Source: Clostridiales bacterium | GTDB taxonomy: Bacteria > Bacillota > Clostridia > Lachnospirales > Lachnospiraceae | NCBI GenBank assembly: GCA_020859965.1 | Contig: JAJBVF010000330.1 | Span: 1-5,959, forward strand | Reading direction: 5' to 3' | DNA length: 5,959 nt | Shown: positions 1-5,546 of the stretch, in pieces | How positions within the stretch are numbered: position 1 is the first letter of the stretch | Layout of the letters: every line of letters begins with the position of its first letter | Notes under the pieces: generated by a model | The model's database searches: none | What the model was told of the DNA's origin: nothing | Seen by the model: only the letters and a program-made list of their open reading frames with translations | Made by a program: the position numbers and the translations under genes

Positions 1-2
1 AA

Positions 3-56
3 ATTGAGAATACCATAAACAACATACGGCTTGGAAACAGGCCGGATAAATGGTGA
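3..56 (+). CDS. Possible C-terminal tail of an upstream gene (partial)
   Basis: The third forward frame is open from the window edge to a TGA at 54-56 and reads IENTINNIRLGNRPDKW. The composition is protein-like, and the stop falls 37 bases before the next start, a spacing typical of a co-directional neighbour. Seventeen codons are too few to assign a family, and an open run of this length can occur by chance, so this is only a candidate. If real, the upstream gene could be co-transcribed with the secreted protein that follows, since no terminator is visible in between. Confidence 0.3.
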   Translation: MENTINNIRLGNRPDKW

Positions 57-80
57 GCTCACAGCGCTTGAATGAAAAGA

Positions 81-86
81 AGGGAG
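81..86 (+). promoter_or_regulatory. Ribosome binding site deciding the start of the secreted protein
   Basis: AGGGAG at 81-86 lies 7 bases before the ATG at 94. The TTG at 88, which would extend the frame by two codons, is only 1 base from the same motif and is therefore unlikely to be used. The ATG start also places the basic residues MKRKK directly at the N-terminus, as expected for a signal peptide. Confidence 0.7.
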
Positions 87-93
87 ATTGTTT

Positions 94-1200
94 ATGAAAA
101 GGAAAAAGCAATTCGGTTTACTGGTGCTTTTGCTTCTGTTTCTGCTGTCATCTATACCTGTGTCCGCCGCGTCGGGTGTGGCTGCTACGATCGGCGATAC
201 AGAATATTCATCGCTTTATGATGCGGTCAAGGAGGTTCAGAATGGCCAGATCATCACGCTGCAGAAAAAATTTGCCGCTGAGTCGGGATCGCGGGATCTG
301 AAGCTTGAAGCGGACGTTTCCTATACGATTGATTTGAATGGCTATAAGATGACCAATGGTGGGGGACATGCCGCGATTTACGTTCGCAAGGGAACTGTGA
401 CGATGAAAAACGGGACGCTTGGAATCTCTCTTGTGGCAAATGAAGGGACCAAAGTCATCCTGTCGTCGCTGAAGACCATCAAGGCAAATTCTCCAAAGAT
501 TGAGATTCAGGCAGGCGCTAAGCTGACTGTATCGGATACGACCTGCTATTCCATTGAGAATAATGGAACGGCAACGATCAAAAGTGCGACGATCTGTCAT
601 TCAATTACGAACGGCAGCAGCGGTACGATGAAGATTAAGAATTTCACGATGAAAAGTAAAGACACTTCCATCGAAAACAGCGGAAAGATGACGATTAAGA
701 AGGGAACCTATTATCAGACAGCGGCGTCGCAGACAAATGAGATTTATAATAAAAGCGGGGCCACAATGTCGATTTCGGGCGGCACATTCAAAACAAAATC
801 CAATTTATTAATAAACAACCATGGCAATCTGACAATTTCCGGAGGGACCTTTACAAATACGAAAGGGTCGACAAGTGTTGCTGTCGGGCCACTTGTTGCC
901 AATGGCGGAACACTGAAAATCACAGGCGGTACGCTGAAAAGTGTCTGCGGCAGTCACGCAAACACCGTCAACAATGATGGTACTTTCAAGATGAGCGGCG
1001 GAGTTCTGAGAGCGACTGGAAAATACAGCATTGCATTAAATGTTTTAAGTGGTAAAGTTGTGATCACAGGCGGTACGATTTACAGTAAGCAAGATTATGC
1101 GATTGAGATCTCTCATCTTTTTAAAGGGACTTACAAATGTTCTAAGAAGGCATCAGTTAAAACAGGAGCCAGAACATCCGCAGTCTATTGGCAAGAATAG
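94..1200 (+). CDS. Secreted beta-helix-type surface protein with GGT/GGTF repeats
   Basis: This is a 368-residue exported protein of unknown substrate. Residues 1-25 form a classic signal peptide: basic MKRKK, a leucine-rich core, and a likely cleavage after PVSA. Residues about 31-85 resemble the N-terminal module common in Firmicute and actinobacterial surface proteins (IGDTEYSSLYDAV, then TLQKKF, then TIDLNGYKM). From about residue 95 onward short beta-strand repeats recur, such as SISGGTF, TISGGTF, KITGGTL, KMSGGVL and VITGGTI, spaced as in a right-handed parallel beta-helix (pectin-lyase-like fold). No catalytic residues can be assigned. No LPxTG motif, SLH domain or C-terminal membrane helix is present, so the protein is probably released or held non-covalently. 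It ends 39 bases before the XpaC-like gene. The beta-helix fold is an inference from the repeats; an adhesin or carbohydrate-binding role is possible but not shown. Confidence 0.85.
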   Translation: MKRKKQFGLLVLLLLFLLSSIPVSAASGVAATIGDTEYSSLYDAVKEVQNGQIITLQKKFAAESGSRDLKLEADVSYTIDLNGYKMTNGGGHAAIYVRKGTVTMKNGTLGISLVANEGTKVILSSLKTIKANSPKIEIQAGAKLTVSDTTCYSIENNGTATIKSATICHSITNGSSGTMKIKNFTMKSKDTSIENSGKMTIKKGTYYQTAASQTNEIYNKSGATMSISGGTFKTKSNLLINNHGNLTISGGTFTNTKGSTSVAVGPLVANGGTLKITGGTLKSVCGSHANTVNNDGTFKMSGGVLRATGKYSIALNVLSGKVVITGGTIYSKQDYAIEISHLFKGTYKCSKKASVKTGARTSAVYWQE

Positions 1201-1226
1201 GGTAAAAGGAGTAGCTGCTGCAGATA

Positions 1227-1233
1227 GAAGGAG
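1227..1233 (+). promoter_or_regulatory. Ribosome binding site of the XpaC-like gene
   Basis: GAAGGAG at 1227-1233 is 6 bases before the ATG at 1240. An in-frame TAG at 1225-1227 rules out any longer reading frame, so this start is well defined. Confidence 0.75.
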
Positions 1234-1239
1234 TGCGCT

Positions 1240-2853
1240 ATGACAAGGAACGACTGGTACGAAGCCGGTGAACAGATAAAAAATCTGGTACAGGAGGCTG
1301 TGGATACGGGAGATTTTTCACAGCTTGGGAATACGATTTCAGCTGTGGTGAACGATGCAGTGGACGGCGTGCAGGATGCACTGCGGGGAAATCTCGGCGG
1401 CGGAGGCAGACGCGGAACGAACCAGACGTACAGTAGCGGATCAGGCTATGAGCAGACGTATCGTGATGGTTCAGGCTACGGGCAGACGGAAGGCAGTGCA
1501 TACAGCAATTCATCCGGCGATGCGTACGACGGGGCGGACGGCGGACAGGACCAGACTTACCGGGGATCTGCGGATCGTGCCCGCAGAGCGTATGAGCAGG
1601 CGGGCGGTCAGAACAGCAGCGCGTATGGACAGGCAAACGCTTCCGGAAGCGGTGCATATGGTCAGAATAGTCGTGCCTGGGGAGCGGCAGGCGGCCGCAC
1701 ACAGTCGAATGCCAGGAACTATCAGCCGGTGCCGGCAGGACGAAAGCTGCCGGGAGAGGTCGGAAGTAAGGTAATGAAATATCTGGGATTTGGCCTGAGC
1801 ACCATTTTTGGCTTGAGCCTTGCGCTTAGCACGGCAGCCTCTCTGGCGGTGGGCAGTCTGGCGCTGCTGCTTGGAAGCTCTGTCACGACGGGAGGCTGCT
1901 TTGTGGGCAGCTGTCTGCTCGGGATTAGCGGGCAGAACCGGCGCGGGATTACAAGAAGATTTCGCAGATATCAGGAGCTGATCGGGACACGGACCTACTG
2001 CAAGATCGAAGAGCTGGCGGCGGGCATCGGTGAAAACGCGAAATATGTGAAAAAGGATCTGAAAAAAATGATCCGACGCGGCTATTTCGCAGAAGGGTAT
2101 CTGGATCGGCAGGAGACGCTTCTGATCACGGATCAGGCGACTTATCAGCAGTATCTTCAGACAGAAGAGGAATATGAAAGGCGCAGAAATGAGCAGTCGA
2201 TGAACGACGCGAAAACGACTGTCTCAGGCGTTGGAACAGGAGCATCGGGGACGGGGAAAACCAGATCTGCGGCGGGCGGGGAAGGTTCTAAGGCTACCGA
2301 TGCGCGGAATACGGCAGAAGCAAAATCGAACGGGACAGCGGCTGGCGGGAACGCGAAGGAGCGAACACCGGAGCATCAGGCACTGATCGAAGAAGGACAG
2401 AAATATATCCGGCATATCCATGAGTGCAATGAACGGATTCCCGGAGAGGAAATCACGGCGAAGCTGAATCGGTTGGAACTGGTGGTGACGAGGATTTTCC
2501 GTGAGGCGGAGAAGAATCCGGATGCAGTGTCTGACTTGCGGAAAATGATGAGTTATTATCTGCCGACAACGCGGAAGCTTCTGGACGCATATTGTGAGCT
2601 TGACGACCAACCGGTCAGCGGACAGAATATCGATACTACGAAGCGCGAGATCGAGGCAGCACTGGATACGCTCAACACAGCATTTGAGAACCTGCTGGAC
2701 AGCTTGTATGAAGAGCAGGCATGGGACATTTCGTCCGATATTTCTGTGCTGAACACGATGCTTGCCCAGGAAGGTCTGACAAAACAGGATTTCAAAATGG
2801 GCGGGGGCAATAAAAAGACAGGAGAAAAAGCTGACAGCACAGAAAAAGAATAA
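1240..2853 (+). CDS. XpaC-family (5-bromo-4-chloroindolyl phosphate hydrolysis) membrane protein
   Basis: A 537-residue protein. Visible parts in order: an N-terminal amphipathic helix region (1-50); a Gly/Ser/Tyr/Gln-rich low-complexity region (51-165) with GYEQTY, GYGQT and AYGQ units; a hydrophobic segment (about 181-229) long enough for two membrane helices; a winged-helix-like segment (about 240-300, with YCKIEELAAGIG and KKDLKKMIRRGYF); a Gly/Ala/Thr-rich linker (325-375); and the helical XpaC domain (about 376-512), with the hallmark-like stretches MMSYYLPTTRKLLDAY and AWDISSDISVLNTMLAQEGL. The family is named after XpaC of Bacillus, which is associated with hydrolysis of a chromogenic phosphate; the true activity is unknown. 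The TelA-family gene directly downstream supports the call, because the same pair occurs as xpaC-yaaN in B. subtilis. It is considerably longer than the minimal family member because of the low-complexity and linker regions. Family membership is firm; enzymatic function is not. Confidence 0.9.
   Translation: MTRNDWYEAGEQIKNLVQEAVDTGDFSQLGNTISAVVNDAVDGVQDALRGNLGGGGRRGTNQTYSSGSGYEQTYRDGSGYGQTEGSAYSNSSGDAYDGADGGQDQTYRGSADRARRAYEQAGGQNSSAYGQANASGSGAYGQNSRAWGAAGGRTQSNARNYQPVPAGRKLPGEVGSKVMKYLGFGLSTIFGLSLALSTAASLAVGSLALLLGSSVTTGGCFVGSCLLGISGQNRRGITRRFRRYQELIGTRTYCKIEELAAGIGENAKYVKKDLKKMIRRGYFAEGYLDRQETLLITDQATYQQYLQTEEEYERRRNEQSMNDAKTTVSGVGTGASGTGKTRSAAGGEGSKATDARNTAEAKSNGTAAGGNAKERTPEHQALIEEGQKYIRHIHECNERIPGEEITAKLNRLELVVTRIFREAEKNPDAVSDLRKMMSYYLPTTRKLLDAYCELDDQPVSGQNIDTTKREIEAALDTLNTAFENLLDSLYEEQAWDISSDISVLNTMLAQEGLTKQDFKMGGGNKKTGEKADSTEKE
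1423..1512 (+). repeat. 30-bp tandem repeat encoding a QTY..GSGY unit
   Basis: Three consecutive 30-base units (1423-1452, 1453-1482, 1483-1512) encode QTYSSGSGYE, QTYRDGSGYG and the degenerate QTEGSAYSNS. The first two are clearly related at DNA level (both carry CAGACGTA and TCAGGCTA). The repeat lies inside the low-complexity region of the XpaC-like protein and probably arose by internal duplication; copy number may vary between strains. Confidence 0.65.
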
Positions 2854-2869
2854 AGATAAGTAAAAACTG

Positions 2870-2902
2870 TTGACAGATAAGGAAAAGTAAAGTGCGCATA
2901 GA
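2870..2902 (+). promoter_or_regulatory. Weak promoter candidate upstream of the TelA-family gene
   Basis: A perfect -35 hexamer TTGACA stands at 2870-2875. The best -10 at a tolerable distance is CATAGA (2897-2902), a 3 of 6 match with a spacer of 21 bases, which is poor. It is listed because a consensus -35 in a 93-base intergenic gap is notable, but read-through from the XpaC-like gene is at least as likely. Confidence 0.2.
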
Positions 2903-2932
2903 AAGAGAAAAGAAAGAAAAAAGAAGAATCAC

Positions 2933-2938
2933 AGGAGG
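2933..2938 (+). promoter_or_regulatory. Strong ribosome binding site of the TelA-family gene
   Basis: AGGAGG, a full Shine-Dalgarno consensus, lies 8 bases before the ATG at 2947. It ends a purine tract in which only 3 of the 46 bases from 2901 to 2946 are pyrimidines, so the leader is likely unstructured and well translated. Confidence 0.85.
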
Positions 2939-2946
2939 AGAAGAAA

Positions 2947-4101
2947 ATGGACGAATTTAAAGAGTTTGCAGAAGCTCCGGCGCCCGTATTGACATTTGGC
3001 ACGCCGGTGGAAGAGACGAAGGCAGCACCTGTTGTGCAGGAGACGCAGACGGCACCGGCGGATCCGCAGCTGACAGAAGATTCGCTTACTCCGGAAGAAC
3101 GGAAAATGGTGGATGATTTCAGCCGGCAGATCAATTTGCATGATTCCAACGGCATTTTGCAGTATGGCGCGGGTACACAGAAGAAGATGGCGGATTTTTC
3201 AGAGACTGCATTGAAAAATGTGCGCACGAAGGATCTCGGCGAGGTCGGGGACATGATCTCCGGGCTTGTGACAGAGCTGAAAAGTTTTGATGTGGATGAA
3301 GAAGAGAAGGGCTTTCTGGGACGGTTTAAAAAGAGTGGGAATAAAGTAGCCGCTATGAAAGCCAAATATGAGAAAGCGGAAGTAAATGTGGAGAAGATCT
3401 GCGAGGCGCTGGAAGATCACCAGGTACAGCTGATGAAGGATGTGGCGGTGCTGGATAAGATGTATGGCCTGAATCTTTCTTATTTTAAGGAGCTTTCCAT
3501 GTACATCCTGGCCGGTAAGAAGAGGCTGGAGGAAGTGCGCGCGACGGAAGTGAAGGATGCGGTCGAGAAAGCAGAGAAGAGCAACCTGCCGGAGGACGCA
3601 CAGGCCGCGAAGGATCTGCAGGATCTCTGTGAACGCTTTGAAAAGAAGATTCACGACCTGGAACTGACACGTATGATCGCGATTCAGACTGCGCCGCAGA
3701 TCCGGTTGGTACAGTCGAGCGATACGATGATGATCGAGAAGATCCAGACTACAGTTGTAAATACGATTCCGCTCTGGAAAAGCCAGATGGTGATTGCTCT
3801 TGGCGTGGAGCATGCAAATCAGGCGGCGAAGGCGCAGAAGGAAGTTACGGATATGACAAATCAGCTTCTGCGCAAGAATGCGGAGCAGCTGAAGATGGCG
3901 ACAGTAGAGAGCGCGAAAGCGTCCGAGCGCGGGATTGTCGATCTGGAGACCTTAAAGACAACAAACGCGAGTCTGATTTCGACGCTGGATGAAGTGGTGA
4001 AGATCCAGGAGGACGGACGTCAGAAACGGCGTGCAGCCGAGGATGAGCTGAACCGTATGGAGCAGGAACTCAAAAATAAGCTGCTCGAAATGAGCCGTTA
4101 A
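2947..4101 (+). CDS. telA: TelA/KlaA-family toxic anion resistance protein
   Basis: A 384-residue cytoplasmic, mainly helical protein of the TelA/KlaA (toxic anion resistance) family. Residues 1-45 form a Pro/Ala/Thr-rich acidic tail; from about 47 to the end the sequence matches the family pattern. Recognisable stretches are GFLGRFKKSGNKV (122-134), LDKMYGLNLSYFKEL (169-183), IAIQTAPQIRLVQ (244-256) and NTIPLWKSQMVIAL (272-285), the last two being the most characteristic. The C-terminus (about 350-384) is a charged coiled-coil helix. Family members were named for tellurite resistance on plasmid RK2, and a Listeria homologue contributes to tolerance of nisin and cell-wall antibiotics; the mechanism is unknown and tellurite resistance should not be assumed. 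It follows the XpaC-like gene by 93 bases with its own strong ribosome binding site. Length is normal for the family, with no sign of truncation. The Bacillus equivalent is YaaN. Confidence 0.93.
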   Translation: MDEFKEFAEAPAPVLTFGTPVEETKAAPVVQETQTAPADPQLTEDSLTPEERKMVDDFSRQINLHDSNGILQYGAGTQKKMADFSETALKNVRTKDLGEVGDMISGLVTELKSFDVDEEEKGFLGRFKKSGNKVAAMKAKYEKAEVNVEKICEALEDHQVQLMKDVAVLDKMYGLNLSYFKELSMYILAGKKRLEEVRATEVKDAVEKAEKSNLPEDAQAAKDLQDLCERFEKKIHDLELTRMIAIQTAPQIRLVQSSDTMMIEKIQTTVVNTIPLWKSQMVIALGVEHANQAAKAQKEVTDMTNQLLRKNAEQLKMATVESAKASERGIVDLETLKTTNASLISTLDEVVKIQEDGRQKRRAAEDELNRMEQELKNKLLEMSR

Positions 4102-4126
4102 AATGAGCTGTTAAAATGAACTGGCA
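4088..4126 (+). repeat. 13-bp tandem repeat over the telA stop codon
   Basis: Units AAATGAGCCGTTA (4088-4100) and AAATGAGCTGTTA (4101-4113) differ at one base; a third, degraded copy, AAATGAACTGGCA, follows (4114-4126). The telA stop TAA (4099-4101) spans the first junction. It looks like local slippage duplication of the gene's 3' end. The 145-base gap from here to the next gene is A/G-rich and contains no convincing gene or terminator. Confidence 0.6.
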
Positions 4127-4246
4127 AAGTGGGCGCTTTGGAAACGAGATTTTCAAAAGCAGGACAGCCGAAAAGAGGAACAATCAAGAAGCGAAGAAGA
4201 ATAGGAACCGAAAACATGTGACGGAAAAGTGAGATGACAGAATAAA

Positions 4247-5239
4247 ATGGAAGTGTATACATTTTCGCAGTGGGTACTGTTTTTTTACATTTACTGTTTT
4301 CTGGGCTGGCTGTTTGAATGTACCTATGTATCAATAAAAGAAAAACACTGGGTGAACCGGGGATTTTTAAAGGGTCCTCTTCTTCCAATCTATGGGAGCG
4401 GAGCCATCTGTATACTGATCGTCACGATTCCGTTCCGGGACAGTGTGCCGCTGATGTGCCTTGTGGGGATGGCGGCGGCTGCAGTGCTGGAATATGTGAC
4501 AGGGGCTGTCATGGAGCGCCTGTTTCGCGTACGTTACTGGGATTATTCGGATCGTTTTCTGAATCTGAATGGATATATCTGTCTGGCGTCTGTGCTTTGC
4601 TGGAGTGTCATGACGATCCTGGTGGTGGATGTGATTCAGGTACGCCTGGAGAGACTGGTGCTTGCTGTGGATGAACAGATCACAGCGAATCTTGTATTTG
4701 TGATCACACCTTTTGTCACAGCGGATGTGGTGACATCATTCCACGCGGCAATGAATCTGCGCAATATCCTGATCCAGTGGGATCGAGTACGTGAAGAGAT
4801 TGAAAAACTGAATGAGCGCAGGCTGGAACTGGAAAAAGCCATGAGTGAGGGCAGACGGGAGCTGAATGAGCGCAGACAGGAGCTTGAGGCACTTATGAAA
4901 GCAGCCGGCGAAAGAGCGGGCGAGAAAGTCTCCGCACAGATGCGGGAGATCACGGATAGAGCGGCAGTGCAGCAGGATCTGTCAGCGAGACTGGCTGCAG
5001 TGCAGGAAAAAACCAATCGGCTGGCTGCGGAGTCTGAGATCATGCACAGACTGCATGGAAAATCGATCCGCGGCCTGCTGAAAAGAAATCCGCGGGCAAT
5101 CTCATATCGGCACAGGGATGCGTTTGCGGCTCTGAAACAGTCTGCGGCGAAGCATCTGGGTGCGAAAAAAGATGGAACTGACGAAGAAGAATCAACAGTC
5201 CGGAAAGAGTCAGTCGAAGGGAAAACCAGACAGGACTGA
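4247..5239 (+). CDS. CmpB-family putative ABC-transporter-like membrane protein with coiled-coil tail
   Basis: A 330-residue protein whose N-terminal half (about 5-165) matches the CmpB/putative ABC transporter permease family of Firmicutes. Hallmarks are FLGWLFECTYVS (18-29), NRGFLKGPLLPIYGSGA (37-53) and EYVTGAVMERLF...YWDYSDRFLNLNGYICL (82-113). Membrane segments are expected near 7-25, 46-62, 66-82, 108-128 and 143-162. Residues about 175-265 form a long charged helix rich in Glu, Arg and Leu, probably a cytoplasmic coiled coil, followed by a basic segment (RGLLKRNPRAISYRHRDAF) and a polar tail. Despite the family name, no ATPase partner is encoded here, so transport is unproven. The start is fixed by an in-frame TGA at 4235-4237. 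No clear Shine-Dalgarno motif precedes it (GTGAG at 4230-4234 at best), in contrast to its neighbours, so it may be translated more weakly. The position after telA suggests a shared envelope role, by inference only. Confidence 0.87.
   Translation: MEVYTFSQWVLFFYIYCFLGWLFECTYVSIKEKHWVNRGFLKGPLLPIYGSGAICILIVTIPFRDSVPLMCLVGMAAAAVLEYVTGAVMERLFRVRYWDYSDRFLNLNGYICLASVLCWSVMTILVVDVIQVRLERLVLAVDEQITANLVFVITPFVTADVVTSFHAAMNLRNILIQWDRVREEIEKLNERRLELEKAMSEGRRELNERRQELEALMKAAGERAGEKVSAQMREITDRAAVQQDLSARLAAVQEKTNRLAAESEIMHRLHGKSIRGLLKRNPRAISYRHRDAFAALKQSAAKHLGAKKDGTDEEESTVRKESVEGKTRQD
4808..4915 (+). repeat. 54-bp imperfect tandem duplication in the coiled coil
   Basis: Two adjacent 54-base units (4808-4861 and 4862-4915) both start with CTGAATGAGCGCAG and encode LNERRLELEKAMSEGRRE and LNERRQELEALMKAAGER (residues 188-205 and 206-223 of the CmpB-type protein). 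An 18-residue period equals five alpha-helical turns, or one heptad plus one hendecad, so the duplication lengthens the helix without breaking its register. Confidence 0.7.
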
Positions 5240-5303
5240 TCAGAAAAAGCTGTTGGCAAAGGGATGGACAGGGTGGAAGAAACGGGAAAGACAGAAAAGA
5301 TAG

Positions 5304-5308
5304 AAGGA
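5304..5308 (+). promoter_or_regulatory. Ribosome binding site deciding the start of the Cys-rich gene
   Basis: AAGGA (in AGAAGGA, 5302-5308) is 6 bases before ATG 5315. The earlier in-frame ATG at 5264 has its only purine match (AAAGGG) directly abutting it and would add a purine-encoded stretch of Glu/Lys/Thr/Gly. A third option, ATG 5339, has AGAGGA at 5329-5334 with a spacing of 4. Confidence 0.5.
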
Positions 5309-5314
5309 ACAGGA

Positions 5315-5497
5315 ATGACGGAAGAGACAGAGGAATTTATGAGCGGCTTTTGCAAAAAACAGAATCAGACGCGCACAGTTCTCTGCGAGTTTGGCTCTGG
5401 TGAAGATGGTAAGCGCAATTTGCTCTCTTCTGACTGCGATTACGGGTGCTGTGAACACAGCAAAGACTGCCGCCTGATGGCGGCAGCACTAAAGTAA
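5315..5497 (+). CDS. Small six-cysteine protein, unknown function
   Basis: A 60-residue protein I cannot name. Cysteines stand at 13, 24, 41, 45, 46 and 52, and the C-terminal half reads D-C-x3-C-C-x-H-x3-D-C (residues 40-52) ending in RLMAAALK. The spacing, with a nearby histidine, suggests a zinc- or iron-sulfur-binding site; there is no signal peptide, so structural disulfides are less likely. The amino-acid composition from residue 19 on is protein-like rather than the skewed composition of a shadow frame, no other frame here is a better gene, and the start has a good ribosome binding site. It sits 75 bases after the CmpB-type gene and 57 before the metallopeptidase-like gene on the same strand. 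Its 3' end overlaps strong inverted repeats, so the alternative is that this stretch is structured RNA and the frame fortuitous. An annotator could also choose 5264 or 5339 as start. Confidence 0.6.
   Translation: MTEETEEFMSGFCKKQNQTRTVLCEFGSGEDGKRNLLSSDCDYGCCEHSKDCRLMAAALK
5447..5462 (+). repeat. Inverted repeat 1 (hairpin)
   Basis: TGCTGTG (5447-5453) and CACAGCA (5456-5462) are perfect complements separated by AA; as RNA this gives a 6-bp stem closed by a GAAC loop. It lies within the 3' part of the Cys-rich gene, over the codons for the Cys-Cys pair. Confidence 0.6.
5467..5486 (+). repeat. Inverted repeat 2 (strong GC hairpin)
   Basis: CTGCCGCC (5467-5474) and GGCGGCAG (5479-5486) form a perfect 8-bp, mostly GC stem with a TGAT loop. 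It ends 8 bases before the stop codon of the Cys-rich gene (TAA 5495-5497). No T-run follows on the + strand (CACTAAAGTAAAG), so it is not a typical intrinsic terminator. Its right arm also pairs with part of repeat 1: GTGCTG at 5446-5451 with CAGCAC at 5484-5489. Confidence 0.7.
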
Positions 5498-5504
5498 AGG
5501 GTAT

Positions 5505-5538
5505 GAGGCGAAACGGCGCCTCCTGCCCGAAGGGTCAG
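5505..5538 (+). promoter_or_regulatory. Two adjoining hairpins in the leader of the metallopeptidase-like gene
   Basis: GAGGCG (5505-5510) pairs with CGCCTC (5517-5522) across AAACGG; immediately after, CTGCCC (5523-5528) pairs with GGG and CAG (5532-5534, 5536-5538) around a GAA loop with one bulged T. The right arm of the first contains CCTCCT (5519-5524), an anti-Shine-Dalgarno-like sequence. The ribosome binding site (GAGGGA, 5541-5546) begins 2 bases after the second hairpin. This suggests, but does not prove, structure-dependent translation. Confidence 0.45.
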
Positions 5539-5540
5539 AA

Positions 5541-5546
5541 GAGGGA
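5541..5546 (+). promoter_or_regulatory. Ribosome binding site of the metallopeptidase-like gene
   Basis: GAGGGA at 5541-5546 is 8 bases before ATG 5555 and close to the hairpin ending at 5538, so accessibility could depend on the folded leader. Confidence 0.6.

Noticed and set aside
53..62. GTGAGCTCAC palindrome before the first gene as an operator
   Set aside because: A single 10-base palindrome with no extension and no promoter next to it; it is too short to support a regulator site.
2556..3365. 269-codon open frame on the - strand
   Set aside because: Antisense to the ends of the XpaC-like and TelA genes, Ser/Phe-rich, with no recognisable domain; both + strand genes are clear family members.
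4125..4140. CAAAG...CTTTG inverted repeat after telA as a terminator
   Set aside because: Only a 5-bp AT-leaning stem and no T-tract follows.
4116..4232. 38-codon + strand frame (MNWQSGRFGNEIF...) in the gap after telA
   Set aside because: No Shine-Dalgarno motif before it, a skewed Lys/Arg/Asn composition expected from purine-rich DNA, and its start lies in a tandem repeat.
5264..5314. Longer N-terminus for the Cys-rich protein, starting at ATG 5264
   Set aside because: The purine match AAAGGG abuts the ATG with no spacer, and the added residues are a repetitive Glu/Lys/Thr/Gly stretch; ATG 5315 has a properly spaced AGAAGGA.
4636..5355. 239-codon open frame on the - strand, Ser-rich
   Set aside because: It lies antisense to the CmpB-type gene and its serine/phenylalanine/arginine-rich composition is what the reverse complement of a Glu/Arg/Lys/Ala coiled coil gives. 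No family features.
5467..5497. The GC hairpin near the end of the Cys-rich gene as an intrinsic terminator
   Set aside because: The bases after it (CACTAAAGTAAAG) lack a T-run on the + strand, and on the - strand only TCTTTGC follows, so neither direction fits.
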